Positions 34,887-44,245 of a DNA stretch of 64,000 nucleotides are shown here, one piece after another. Position numbers and translations under genes: made by a program. Within the stretch, counting starts at the first letter, position 1; every line of letters starts with the position of its first letter. Source of the DNA: Sporomusa termitida (GTDB lineage: Bacteria; Bacillota; Negativicutes; Sporomusales; Sporomusaceae); NCBI RefSeq assembly GCF_007641255.1, contig NZ_CP036259.1, positions 3,784,501 to 3,848,500 of the forward strand. The letters run 5' to 3'. The notes below the pieces were generated by a model. It saw only the letters and a program-made list of their open reading frames with translations, had not been told where the DNA came from and did not search any database.

Positions 34887-35202
34887 TATTTGGCCCGAAC
34901 TGTTAACTTAATCCTTCGCCGGGACAAAGCCCGATTCCTGTAAGCTGTAGTCCTGTTATAAAAAAAATAGCGATCCCTGCCTGTTCAGAAACACAGTTTT
35001 TTCAACTATCTGGCGCTACACACCCAGGCTAAAACCGGAGGCCGGCAAATCTCCGGCCCGGTTTTAGTGGTAGGAATATCGTAAGCGAACATAGAATTTT
35101 AATACAGGCTGCTTTACGTTTGGAATGTATAGTCTGTTAAAATTTATCGATTAGTTTAAGCTTTCAGGCCAAATCCGCCTATTACGCAGTTGGAGGAGAT
35201 GT
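34887..35202. other. Gap with one large hairpin
   Basis: A 316-base gap without a gene. It holds the inverted repeat CTAAAACCGG...CCGGTTTTAG (35029-35067) with a second GCCGG/CCGGC stem inside, a strong hairpin of unknown role. No clear promoter was seen. Confidence 0.4.
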
Positions 35203-36405
35203 ATGCGTTTCTTTACTATGATGTTCATCCTGCTGGTGGCAACCGGGCTAATCGGCTGGCTCAATTACTTGCTGCTGAAACAGCGGTTTTCCGTTTACCG
35301 CCAACCGGCTGTTCGCTATACCTATCTGTTGATTACGGCAGCAGCCGTCGTGGTGATGATTTATACCCGGCGGCGGAATTTATCGCCAATGAATCCGGAC
35401 GATGAAATATTTTATTGGCTGCTCTATCTGGCCTTAGCCTGGTTATTTGGACAGTTGGTGCTCATCCTGCTGCAACTGCTCTGTTATGTGACAGAACGGC
35501 TGCTAAGCCTGCGCCAGCCAAAGCCGGCAGCGCCGTATTCAGGCCAACCGGCTATAACAAGACGGAGCTTTTTAACCGGCTTGGCCGCTGTCTTGCCGCT
35601 GATTTCAGTAGGAACGGGAGCAAAAGGGATATACGAGGCTCAAGCGGAAATGCTTGTGCAGCAATATCGGCTGACTTTTTCCAATTTGCCTGCTTCTCTA
35701 CAGAATTTTAAAATCGGGCAAATAAGCGATACCCATCTGGGGCCATATTTTAGCTTGGATCGCCTAGATACTGTGATCCGGCTGATCAAAGAGCAAAAAC
35801 CCGATGTGCTGGCTATAACGGGGGACTTCGCCGATGATCTGCGCCTGCTAAAACCGGCCCTGGCGCGGTTGGATCAGCTCCAGCCGTTTATTCCCTGCGG
35901 TATTTATTTTTGCATCGGCAATCATGAATATATTCGTGATATTGAACGGTTTCGGGCAGAAGTAGCGAAAAGCAAGGCCGTGCTGCTGGAAAATGACAGT
36001 CAGTTAATTGTGGCCGGGGCGCAACCTCTTTATCTGTTAGGAGTAGACTATCCTGGTTCAGATGTTTCCCGTTCGGCCCTGGACGTCAGCGTCACCCGCC
36101 GGCTGCAGTGTTTTGCCGCCGCCAGCAAGAACATTCCTGCCAGTGCCTTTAAGATTTTACTGGCCCATCATCCCGATTTTCTGATTGATGGTTTTGCTGC
36201 TCAAATCCCCCTGACACTGGCTGGTCACACCCATGGCGGCCAGCTAAACATCGGGGGCCGGCCACTGGTTAGCAACCATCTTTATATGCGTGGCCTGTAT
36301 CAGGAAAATGGCGTGTACGGTTATGTCAGCAGCGGGGCCGGCCACTGGTTTCCCTTCCGCCTGGGCTGTCCGCCGGAAATCAGCATGTTTACCTTGACAT
36401 CATAG
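35203..36405 (+). CDS. Membrane-linked metallophosphoesterase (YkuE-like)
   Basis: A 400-residue protein with about four N-terminal membrane helices (1-110) and then a TRRSFLTGLAAVLP twin-arginine-like stretch followed by a calcineurin-type phosphoesterase domain. Metal-binding motifs are SDTHLG, TGDFADD, GNHEY, AHHPD and AGHTHGGQ. YkuE-type enzymes act on the outer face of the membrane, on phospholipids or related phosphates. GGAGGAG lies close before the ATG. A second gene of the same kind is at 45608. The stop codon is TAG. Confidence 0.9.
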   Translation: MRFFTMMFILLVATGLIGWLNYLLLKQRFSVYRQPAVRYTYLLITAAAVVVMIYTRRRNLSPMNPDDEIFYWLLYLALAWLFGQLVLILLQLLCYVTERLLSLRQPKPAAPYSGQPAITRRSFLTGLAAVLPLISVGTGAKGIYEAQAEMLVQQYRLTFSNLPASLQNFKIGQISDTHLGPYFSLDRLDTVIRLIKEQKPDVLAITGDFADDLRLLKPALARLDQLQPFIPCGIYFCIGNHEYIRDIERFRAEVAKSKAVLLENDSQLIVAGAQPLYLLGVDYPGSDVSRSALDVSVTRRLQCFAAASKNIPASAFKILLAHHPDFLIDGFAAQIPLTLAGHTHGGQLNIGGRPLVSNHLYMRGLYQENGVYGYVSSGAGHWFPFRLGCPPEISMFTLTS

Positions 36406-36426
36406 CGAGGCGAGCTGAGGACAATC

Positions 36427-36471
36427 AAAGAACCGTCCCGCTTCACACGGTGAAGGCCAGGACGGTTCTTT
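36427..36471. terminator. Bidirectional terminator made of a REP-like palindrome
   Basis: AAAGAACCGTCC (36427-36438) pairs with GGACGGTTCTTT (36460-36471), and an inner CTTCAC/GTGAAG stem closes it. Lies between converging genes. The arm is the same core as in the repeat at 21449. Confidence 0.8.
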
Positions 36472-36482
36472 TTGTTCGTCTT

Positions 36483-37715
36483 TTAGCCGAGACTGAAATT
36501 ACCGTTCGCAAATACCGTAACCGACTCTCCGGCTGCCGTAATGCCCGTGATATTAAGATCGGCGGTGCCGATCATAAAATCAACATGCACAATCGAGTCG
36601 TTGACCCCGGCCGCTGCCAGCTCGCCGGCATTCATCGCCACGCCTTTTTCGATACAAATCGGGTAGGCCTTGCCAATCGCCAGATGGCAGGAGGCATTTT
36701 CGTCAAACAGGGTATTATAGAACAGAATATTGGCGTTGGAGATTGGTGAATCATAGGGAACCAGCGCCACCTCGCCCAGATAGTGCGAGCCTTCATCTGT
36801 TTCCACAAGTTTCTGTAATACTTCCTGCCCTTTGTCAGCCTTACAGTCAACAATCCGTCCCTCTTTGAAAGTGAGCGAGAATTTATCAATCACCGTGCCA
36901 TTGTAATTCAGCGGTTTGGAGCTGACGACAGTCCCGTTAACCCCGGTTTTCTTAGGCAGTGTGAATACTTCTTCGGTCGGCATGTTGGCGACAAATTCGA
37001 TCCCCCCTGCCGTATATTCCGGGCCGCCGAGCCAGATATGCCCGTCCGGCAGCTCAATCTGCAAATCGGTGCCCAGTGAATTCTTATAATGAAGTACTCT
37101 AATTTTACGGTCATTTAACCGCTTCATATTTTTCTTCAGGGCCTTGCTGTGTTCCTGCCAGGCAGCAACCGGATCAGCCGTATCCACCCGGACGGCTTTC
37201 AGAATAGCAGCCCACAACTGTTGCACCGCCTGGTCTTCAGCAGCCTCCGGGAATACCTTCTTCGCCCAGGCAGTGGTGGGTACAGACACAATGCACCAGG
37301 CGTTTTTGTTGCTCATCAACCTTTCCCGGTACTCTTTCAGGGCTGTATTACCGGCTTTTTGCACCCGCACTACCCGGTCCGGATCCACATCTTTCAAAAG
37401 TTCAGGGTCAGACGCAGCAATACTGACAAAGGCTGCCCCCTGACGGACATAGGACAGATAAAACTCTTTCTGCCAGTCCGGGAATTCGTCGAATATTTCT
37501 TCCGGGGCCTGCAGGAACCTGATTTGGGAAGATAGTTCATCCTTCCAGTTCATGACAACCTCTCTGGCCCCAGTCTGGTAAGCCACCTCGGTGATGGCCC
37601 TGGCAAAGGGTGCACACTCAATCGGCGAATTAATGACAAGTGTCTGGCCTTTTTGAATGTTTACGCCGGTTTTAACAACAAGCTGCGCATATTTATTGAG
37701 AGTTGAAGTGTTCAT
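36483..37715 (-). CDS. M29-family metalloaminopeptidase
   Basis: A 410-residue cytoplasmic enzyme of the AmpS/PepS thermophilic aminopeptidase family (normal length about 410). Typical blocks are INSPIECAPFARAITEVAY, WLGGPEYTAGGIEFVANMPTEEVFTLP, DEGSHYLGEVALVPYDSPI and DENASCHLAIGKAYP, the last two providing the metal ligands. It trims N-terminal residues from peptides. It is transcribed alone, converging on the phosphoesterase gene. Confidence 0.95.
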   Translation of the reverse strand: MNTSTLNKYAQLVVKTGVNIQKGQTLVINSPIECAPFARAITEVAYQTGAREVVMNWKDELSSQIRFLQAPEEIFDEFPDWQKEFYLSYVRQGAAFVSIAASDPELLKDVDPDRVVRVQKAGNTALKEYRERLMSNKNAWCIVSVPTTAWAKKVFPEAAEDQAVQQLWAAILKAVRVDTADPVAAWQEHSKALKKNMKRLNDRKIRVLHYKNSLGTDLQIELPDGHIWLGGPEYTAGGIEFVANMPTEEVFTLPKKTGVNGTVVSSKPLNYNGTVIDKFSLTFKEGRIVDCKADKGQEVLQKLVETDEGSHYLGEVALVPYDSPISNANILFYNTLFDENASCHLAIGKAYPICIEKGVAMNAGELAAAGVNDSIVHVDFMIGTADLNITGITAAGESVTVFANGNFSLG

Positions 37716-37794
37716 AATGGGTCTCCTTTCATGAGCTCATCTTACCATTAACTATTCTTATCATATAGTATGCTCTTTATCATACAATCAGTAG

Positions 37795-38088
37795 CTATTG
37801 TATCTTCTTTGCCACTCGCCTGCCTAAAGGCCGAGGATTCTTAGGCTTCAGCACCAATTCCCGGCGGCGGCCCGCCCGCTCCTGCCCCAGCCAGGGCAAT
37901 ACACTTTCCAGCAGTACGCCTTCCCGGATAGGTGTCCCGGCGGCAAAAGTCGCTTCAATCGCCGTAACCACAAAATCAGCAGCCAACTGCATAGCCGCCG
38001 GTAAACTAAGCTTAGCCAGCAGGGCGCCGGCCATAATACTGGCTGAAATATCACCGGTTCCGGGATAGCGGTCGGGAATATAAATAAC
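37795..38088 (-). pseudogene. Pyridoxal kinase remnant (C-terminal fragment)
   Basis: An open frame whose translation VIYIPDRYPGTGDISASIMAGALL... corresponds to the last third of PdxY-type pyridoxal kinases, including the GTGD catalytic motif. A TAG stop sits directly upstream at 38089, and no N-terminal two-thirds, ribosome site or start was found nearby, so the gene is truncated and probably dead. The remaining tail keeps no internal stop for about 95 codons, so the decay may be recent. Confidence 0.82.
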
Positions 38089-38645
38089 CTAAAATAGCTG
38101 AAATCGCCAAATTGTAATGTTCGCTGTAAACTTTATCATTCCTGCCGGTCTATATGGCAATTCGGGGGGCTAGGCGCTCCGGTACGCAGTGGTCAGACTG
38201 ATCAAGGCCCTGGCCGCCAGGTAAAAATTCTGCAATTCGCTATATCACGCAGAATTCGACTATTTCCCGGGAAATTCCATTTGTTTTTCAGCATTGCGCT
38301 AGCTGCCGGCGGTGTTTTGGGCCTGGCCTGACAGAATTCATGACCACAATCGCAGCAAGTGTTAAAGCCCCGCCAGCCGGTTGGGACCGGCAGGACCCTG
38401 GCGGATGAGCGCCGGCGTAACCGGCGGCACTCCGGCAACAGCAATTTTTATGCTTATACAAGAAATTCCCCATAAGACAGCAGTCAGGAAGGAGCAGCAT
38501 GAGATTGGCCGGCAAATACCGGCGGTGCCGTAAATGAATCGGTGGTAGTCTGCCTATACGCTTTTTGTCCTATAGTACCCGCCTGCTTTTTCCGCTATCT
38601 ATTGAAAAAAGCAGACAGGTGGATTGTAAAAAATTGCGGTGCCGG
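38089..38645. other. Non-coding gap beside the pdxY remnant
   Basis: About 550 bases with no convincing gene on either strand. It includes a small hairpin (ATTCTGC...GCAGAAT near 38226-38251) and a GC-rich stretch with no known family. It probably holds the decayed sequence left by the event that cut the pdxY gene. Confidence 0.45.
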
Positions 38646-39446
38646 TTATCGCAGCCTCTGGTATTTTTCCGGCGTCACGCCGGTATGCCCTTTAAAAACT
38701 TTGATAAAATGGCTTTGGTCATAGAAACCGGCCGCATAAGCGATCTCGGTCACAGGCTTGTTTTGGCGCAGCTGCCTTTTCGCATAGTTAATCCGCAGTA
38801 GCGTTTGATAAGTATGGGGCGGTACCGCAAATTCTTCTTTAAAAGCCCGAAGCATGGTAAACCGGTTTAACCCGGAGACTTGCTCCAGTGCGGCCAGGGT
38901 AATCTTTTGCCGGAAATGAGCGTGCAGATAGTCTCTAATGACAGCCAACTTAGATAATTCTTTAGTCCTGCGGCCAGGGAGCACCGGGCTCACAGCATTC
39001 GCAGCCTGCTCCAGCAGCGAGATAATGCTGGCCTCTTTTGCCAGAGGGCCGGACGGGCCTGTCAGGCTAGCCACCATATTGCCGATAACGGCCAGGGCTT
39101 GCTTGTCCGTCATAGCTTTTACGGCCGGGCAACCAGCTGCCGGCCGGCCCGTGGCGGCAAAAAACTGATTCACCCAGCCAGCATCAAGAAACAGCATTTT
39201 ATAGCGCCACTGATTTTCCGCCTGTGGATTGCAGGCATGGATCACGCCGGCCGGAATAAGCACCACCGATTGGGGGCCCACCGCCAGCAGCCGGCCGCCA
39301 CACCACAAGGTGCTGCGGCCAGCATCCACAATGCCAAGCGAATACTCCTCATGAGCATGCTTTTTATAAGCAAGCCGGCTGGAATCACACAGCTTCAGTT
39401 CAAAAAACGGTAAATCACTATCACGGTAAAACTGAACTTCAGTCAC
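38646..39446 (-). CDS. AraC-family transcriptional regulator
   Basis: A 266-residue regulator with an N-terminal cupin-type sensor (KKHAHEEYSLGIVDAG) and two C-terminal helix-turn-helix motifs (ITLAALEQVSGLNRFTMLRAFKEEF and AYAAGFYDQSHFIKVFKGHTGVTPEKYQ). The start is GTG at 39446 after GAGGT. It is 19 bases from the EamA transporter gene and probably regulates it. The inducer is unknown. Confidence 0.92.
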   Translation of the reverse strand: MTEVQFYRDSDLPFFELKLCDSSRLAYKKHAHEEYSLGIVDAGRSTLWCGGRLLAVGPQSVVLIPAGVIHACNPQAENQWRYKMLFLDAGWVNQFFAATGRPAAGCPAVKAMTDKQALAVIGNMVASLTGPSGPLAKEASIISLLEQAANAVSPVLPGRRTKELSKLAVIRDYLHAHFRQKITLAALEQVSGLNRFTMLRAFKEEFAVPPHTYQTLLRINYAKRQLRQNKPVTEIAYAAGFYDQSHFIKVFKGHTGVTPEKYQRLR

Positions 39447-39465
39447 AACACACCTCTTTCAGTCA

Positions 39466-40377
39466 TCAGCCGGTTTTGCCACTGGCTTCTTCCGCCACCG
39501 CGTCTGCAGACCGCAGGCTCTGCAGCTGTGTTAACAGCATCCCTGCCAGCATTAAGGCACAGCCGGTTAATTCTTTTTCCCCTAAGCGTTCGTCAAGCAG
39601 CAAAAAACCGCCGATAGCGGCAAAAACGGTTTCCATACTAAGAATAATGGCAGCATGAGCAGGAGGCGAATATTTCTGGCCAACTACCTGCAGGGTATAG
39701 GCGATGCCCACCGAAAAAATCCCCCCGTATAAAAGCGGGATGAGGGCCCCGGCCACCCCCTCGCTGGTGATTGTTTCCCAGTAGAATGCAGCGCCCAGGC
39801 TAAGCACAGCACAGGTAATAAATTGGCAGAGCGACAGCTTCAACACATCTACCCTGTTGGCAAAATGGGCAATCAGCAAAATGTGCACAGACCAGAACAA
39901 GGCACCCACTAATTCCAGGAAGTCACCATAGGCAATGGAAAAATTCTCTTTGACACATAACAGGTACAGGCCGCTAAGGGCCAGCAGTGAGCTGAGCCAG
40001 GTAGTCCTACTGATGCAATGTTTTAAAAAGATGCCCAGAATGGGGACAATTACAATATAAAGACAGGTAATAAACGCCGCCTTGCCGGCAGTGGTATAAA
40101 TAAGACCAATTTGTTGCAGGGACGCCCCCGCAAACAGGACCAAACCGGCTAAAATCCCCGCCTTCACCGCGTCTGCAGGCTCGCCGGCCCGTGTCGGCTG
40201 CCGGTTGCGGCCAAAGTGGAAGATCAGCGGCAGCAGCGACAGACTGCCTAACACAAACCTTATCCCATTAAAGGCAAAAGGCCCGATATGATCCATGCCC
40301 ACCCGCTGGGCTACAAAAGCAAGCCCCCAGATGGCTGCAGCCAGTAACAACAACAGATTCGATCTTACAGCACTCAT
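39466..40377 (-). CDS. EamA-family (DMT) membrane transporter
   Basis: A 303-residue protein with about ten transmembrane helices and the two EamA repeats (IWGLAFVAQRVGMD; LLGGIFSVGIAYTLQVVGQK region). DMT exporters commonly move amino acids or other small metabolites out. The start at 40377 is used because AAAGGGG precedes it; a longer frame to 40452 has no site. It is followed after 19 bases by the AraC regulator, and preceded by a MATE gene 90 bases away. Confidence 0.9.
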   Translation of the reverse strand: MSAVRSNLLLLLAAAIWGLAFVAQRVGMDHIGPFAFNGIRFVLGSLSLLPLIFHFGRNRQPTRAGEPADAVKAGILAGLVLFAGASLQQIGLIYTTAGKAAFITCLYIVIVPILGIFLKHCISRTTWLSSLLALSGLYLLCVKENFSIAYGDFLELVGALFWSVHILLIAHFANRVDVLKLSLCQFITCAVLSLGAAFYWETITSEGVAGALIPLLYGGIFSVGIAYTLQVVGQKYSPPAHAAIILSMETVFAAIGGFLLLDERLGEKELTGCALMLAGMLLTQLQSLRSADAVAEEASGKTG

Positions 40378-40467
40378 TGTATAAACCCCTTTATCATTTC
40401 CTAGGTGCAGCAAATGCAGCATGATTGTCCACACCATCATATTTACACTCAATACTACAAAAGCACG

Positions 40468-41823
40468 CTAATTCCTGCCTTCTGTAACGTTTCGCTGCAG
40501 CCGGACCAGCCTTAATAGCAGGACTACCGCCCCTACGGCCAAGCCGGCGATTAAGCCCACCCAGTAGCCATACGCAGCCAGGGCCGTATATTTGGCCAGC
40601 AGATAGCCGACAGGCATGCCGATGACCCAATAAGACAAAACAGCCATCAAAAAGGTTACCCGCACATCCTTATAGCCGCGCAGGGCCCCCTGAATCGGCG
40701 CGGCAACCGCATCTGACAACTGAAAGAACACAGCGTAGATCAGAAAATTCCTGATTAACGCCAGTACGCCCGGTTCCTGGGCATAAAGCCCGGCAATCTG
40801 CCGGTTAAACGCTAATAAGCTGATGGCAAAAAAGCCGGCGATCGTTACGGCAATACCAATACCAAGCTTGCTGTAAACCGCTGCGTCATGATACCGGCCG
40901 GCGCCGGCTTCAAAGCCGATGACGATTGTCAGGGCCATCCCAATACTCAGCGGCACCATATACACTAAGCCGGCAAAATTAATGGCAGCCTGGTGGGCAG
41001 CAATCACAGCCGTGCCGTATTCGGCCATCAGCAGGCCCACAACACCAAAAATGCTGACCTCGCAGAATATCGCCAAACCGATTGGCAGCCCCACCGTCAG
41101 CAGTTCACGCCAGGTTTTAAGAGAAATGCCGGGGAGGCTGGCAAAAACACGATACTCTTTAAACGGCGGCAGATAATGGATAACCCCCATGCTAATAAGG
41201 GCCAGACACCAGTAGGTTATGGCTGATGCATATCCCGCCCCGGCCCCGCCAAGCCGGGGAAATCCCCAGTAGCCAAAGATCAGCAGATAGTTCAGGGCAA
41301 TGTTAATAGGCACCGCACACAGCGTAATCAGCATGGTTATGCGTGTATAGCCCAGGGCATCAATAAAATTCCGGCAGACCGCCGACACAAACAGGGGTAA
41401 TACCCCGGCCGCCAGTGCTGCCAGAAACCGGTAGGCAATATCATGGACAGCCGGCTCGAGCTTCATAGCCTCCAGCAAAAGGGCAAGCACCGCCGCACCG
41501 CCGGCAATGACAAGACCGGCCAGGGCCAGGGCCAGATAGATACCCTGGATCAGCAGGAACGGCAGCTCCTGCTTCCGGCCGGCACCATGGAGCTGGGCCA
41601 GAATCGGCGTCAGCCCGGCCAGCACCCCGCCAATCCCGGTAAAAACGGGCAGCCACAGGTTGGCGCCAATGGCAACACCGGCCAGGTCATAGTGGCTTAC
41701 CCGGCCGGACATGACCGTATCAAAAAAGCCGGTGGCCATCAACGACAGCTGGGTAATAAATATCGGTAGCAAAATAAGCAGGAATTGCTGTACTTTCTCT
41801 TTAACGGAACGGGTTGCTCTCAC
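40468..41823 (-). CDS. MATE-family multidrug exporter
   Basis: A 451-residue protein with twelve transmembrane helices and the MATE repeats (QLSLMATGFFDTVMSGRVS; LGGAGAGYASAITYW; ALRGYKDVRVTFLMAVLSYWVIGMPVGYLL). NorM-type members export drugs using Na+ or H+. The GTG at 41823 is preferred (GAGG six bases upstream) over a TTG at 41835. It heads a probable run of three minus-strand genes (MATE, EamA, AraC). Confidence 0.93.
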   Translation of the reverse strand: MRATRSVKEKVQQFLLILLPIFITQLSLMATGFFDTVMSGRVSHYDLAGVAIGANLWLPVFTGIGGVLAGLTPILAQLHGAGRKQELPFLLIQGIYLALALAGLVIAGGAAVLALLLEAMKLEPAVHDIAYRFLAALAAGVLPLFVSAVCRNFIDALGYTRITMLITLCAVPINIALNYLLIFGYWGFPRLGGAGAGYASAITYWCLALISMGVIHYLPPFKEYRVFASLPGISLKTWRELLTVGLPIGLAIFCEVSIFGVVGLLMAEYGTAVIAAHQAAINFAGLVYMVPLSIGMALTIVIGFEAGAGRYHDAAVYSKLGIGIAVTIAGFFAISLLAFNRQIAGLYAQEPGVLALIRNFLIYAVFFQLSDAVAAPIQGALRGYKDVRVTFLMAVLSYWVIGMPVGYLLAKYTALAAYGYWVGLIAGLAVGAVVLLLRLVRLQRNVTEGRN

Positions 41824-41842
41824 TTGGCACCTCAAAAGTAAG

Positions 41843-41864
41843 AAGCCAGACCAGAGTCTGGCTT
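41843..41864 (-). terminator. Hairpin after the gene at 41893
   Basis: AAGCCAGAC/GTCTGGCTT with a CAGA loop. It lies between the end of the unknown gene and the MATE start; the minus strand continues with a T-rich stretch. Confidence 0.6.
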
Positions 41865-41892
41865 GTCTCCATATTCTGTAATTATATTATCA

Positions 41893-42612
41893 CTAATCCC
41901 CACACCGCGTCCAGTCAAACCCTGAGTATTGGCCATTTGTTTTATTGTCGAGGATATAATAACAATACTGCGTACCCGGGCGGGCAGTTATACTCACCTG
42001 GCCGCGGTTGACCAGGTCGACGGAATACAACCCCAGATTGGCAATAAAGGCACACAGATGATGATGAATAAACTCCACGCTTTTCAACTCAGCAGCCAGG
42101 GCTTTGTCCATATATTGAGGAATGGCGGCAGGCTGGAGAATACTGCTGACCGACTCACCGTTTTCATCGATATACTCCAGCCACTGCCATTTGAGCGGCA
42201 GGGTTTGCAGATACCGTTTTTTTATAAAGGGCCGGGCCTGACAAACCCAGGCGAACGGCCGGTTGACACCATATTTTCCGGCCCATTCCGCGGCTTGTGC
42301 CGTTTGCTCCCGGTATGTTAACGCCACCCCCAGGTGGGCAGGCAGCTCAGCATCAACGACCTCAATCCAGAGCGACCGGGCCGGCGGTAATAGATTGCCA
42401 TACTCTACCTCCCGGGTAACAGCAGCAACCACCGGCGATGCTTTCGCAAAAGGCGCCAGCAAAGAAGAAGCCTCGAATATTTTCGCCTTCATATTATTGT
42501 TATTAATATTTTGCCAGAAGGCAGCCATCGTATCAACTACCTGGAACCTTGCCCCCGGCGGCTTGTCAGGCAAAGCGGCTGCCTGCCTGACAATATCTTT
42601 TAATATTTGCAT
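41893..42612 (-). CDS. Hypothetical protein, unrecognised
   Basis: A 239-residue soluble protein with no signal peptide or membrane helix. It is rich in aromatic residues (VNRPFAWVCQARPFIKKRYLQ, KWQWLEYIDE) and ends with a Cys-containing tail (FDWTRCGD). I do not recognise a family. AGGAG lies eleven bases before the ATG. It precedes the MATE gene on the same strand but a hairpin separates them. Confidence 0.7.
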   Translation of the reverse strand: MQILKDIVRQAAALPDKPPGARFQVVDTMAAFWQNINNNNMKAKIFEASSLLAPFAKASPVVAAVTREVEYGNLLPPARSLWIEVVDAELPAHLGVALTYREQTAQAAEWAGKYGVNRPFAWVCQARPFIKKRYLQTLPLKWQWLEYIDENGESVSSILQPAAIPQYMDKALAAELKSVEFIHHHLCAFIANLGLYSVDLVNRGQVSITARPGTQYCYYILDNKTNGQYSGFDWTRCGD

Positions 42613-42791
42613 GTATCACTTGCTCCTGTTGCCTTTTCCTCTAATTTCCCCACCCGGCGGCCGGTTTATGTAACCTGTTTTTTGGGCTGAGCCCTGTCTG
42701 GCCCCTGAGCTCAGCATAATATTTGACTTCTGCCGCCAAAGAAGATACAAATCTGTTTAGATATTGTTGTTTTCCCACTGCCCACGCCCTA

Positions 42792-42820
42792 TTGACGGTA
42801 TATGAAACAATCTCTATAAT
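42792..42820 (+). promoter_or_regulatory. Promoter of the MFS-LarA operon
   Basis: TTGACG-N17-TATAAT, about 55 bases before the MFS start. Confidence 0.8.
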
Positions 42821-42874
42821 AATTAACAGGCACTTATATCTTCGTACAACGAACAAAACAGGGGGAAATCTAAA

Positions 42875-44173
42875 ATGCAAACAACACCAACAGCCGCAAG
42901 CCAAACGGCAGAGTCTGCGCGGCCGACAAGACAGCGGGTAGTGTTAGTGGCCATTCTGCTCCTTACCTTGCTCGTAGCTTACCTGGACAGGGTAAATGTC
43001 TCGGTTTTACTGGCCGACAATACATTTCTCACGGAGATGGGGATTAAAGGCCAGCCTGTCCAAATGGGTCTGTTAATGACATTATTCTTAATTGCCTATG
43101 GCGTGGCCAATGTGGTGCTCAGCCCGCTTGGCGATTACATCGGCCCCCGCAAAGCCATGTCTATCTCCATATTGCTGTGGACCATCTCGGTTATGATCGG
43201 CGGCTGGGCAATGACTTTTGGCACCATGCTGGTGGCCAGGGTGATTCTGGGAATCGGCGAAGGCATGCACTGGCCAATGCAAAGCACTTTTGTAAAAAAC
43301 TGGTTTCCTCCCCACGAGCGGGGCAAAGCCAACGGGGTCTGGCTGATCGGCCTGATGGCTGGACCGGCTCTGGCAATGCCTTTTTTCAGCTGGATTGTAT
43401 CTACCTGGGGCTGGCGTCCGAGCTTTTTTATCCTGGGGGCCCTGGGCCTTATCCCCTTGGCCTTACTCTGGTTTTTTGTCACCGATCATCCGCGGCAGCA
43501 TAAACGGATCAATGCGGCTGAGCTGGAGTATATCGAAAGTGCCCTTAAAATTGAGGCGGAAGAAGAAGCCAAAATTAAAACAGAAAGCTTAGGTGAACGG
43601 CTACGCTCCTTTGTGCTCAATTACCGGTTCTGGCTGCTGACAGTCAATTACTTTTGCATAGCCTGTATCTGGTGGGGCACCATGGCCTGGCTGCCGTCCT
43701 ATCTTAAAGCCGCCCGCGGTTTCTCCTGGGCAGAAATGGGGGCCTTGGCCTCTTTACCCTATATTCTCGGCAGTATCAGCATTCTGTTCTTTGGCCATCT
43801 GGCTGACAAACTCGGCCGCCGCGCCCCGTTCATTGCCATTGCTCATCTCGGCTCAGGCCTCGGGCTCTATTTCGGCGCCACTGCCAGCGATAATCTGACC
43901 GCCGCCCTGCTGATCTCTGCCGGCATTGCCTCAGTTGCCATCGCCCTGCCCTCCTCCTGGGCTATTCTCCAGCGCATTGTGCCCGGTAAGGCAATCGGCG
44001 CCGGCGCCGGTATGATGAATGGCCTGAGTAATGGCGGTTCAGCCTTTGCCCCGGTGTTAATCGGTTTTTTTATCAGTCTGACCGGCAGTTATGTGGGCGG
44101 GCTGATGTTCCTGGTTGGCGTTGCCGCCCTGGGCTGTGGCTGTATGACCATCCTGTCCCTGCAAAAATATTAA
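42875..44173 (+). CDS. MFS transporter, anion:cation symporter type
   Basis: A 432-residue, 12-helix transporter of the ACS family (YLDRVNVSVL at helix 1, LGDYIGPRKAMSISILLWTI, RVILGIGEGMHWPMQSTFVKNWFPPHERGKANG). Family members carry organic anions such as hexuronates, sugar acids or lactate-like acids. It is 72 bases upstream of a LarA-type racemase gene, and a single promoter is seen before it, so it probably imports the racemase substrate or related hydroxy acids. Confidence 0.9.
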   Translation: MQTTPTAASQTAESARPTRQRVVLVAILLLTLLVAYLDRVNVSVLLADNTFLTEMGIKGQPVQMGLLMTLFLIAYGVANVVLSPLGDYIGPRKAMSISILLWTISVMIGGWAMTFGTMLVARVILGIGEGMHWPMQSTFVKNWFPPHERGKANGVWLIGLMAGPALAMPFFSWIVSTWGWRPSFFILGALGLIPLALLWFFVTDHPRQHKRINAAELEYIESALKIEAEEEAKIKTESLGERLRSFVLNYRFWLLTVNYFCIACIWWGTMAWLPSYLKAARGFSWAEMGALASLPYILGSISILFFGHLADKLGRRAPFIAIAHLGSGLGLYFGATASDNLTAALLISAGIASVAIALPSSWAILQRIVPGKAIGAGAGMMNGLSNGGSAFAPVLIGFFISLTGSYVGGLMFLVGVAALGCGCMTILSLQKY

Positions 44174-44245
44174 TTGGGCAAAGCCCCTGCTGCTTGCAGG
44201 AAATAGTCAATCAATCTAGTATATGGTTACCTGGAGGGATGAAAA

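Noticed and set aside
38202-38515. Minus-strand ORFs in the gap beside the pdxY remnant
   Set aside because: Arginine- and proline-rich translations typical of non-coding GC-rich DNA; no ribosome site or known motif.
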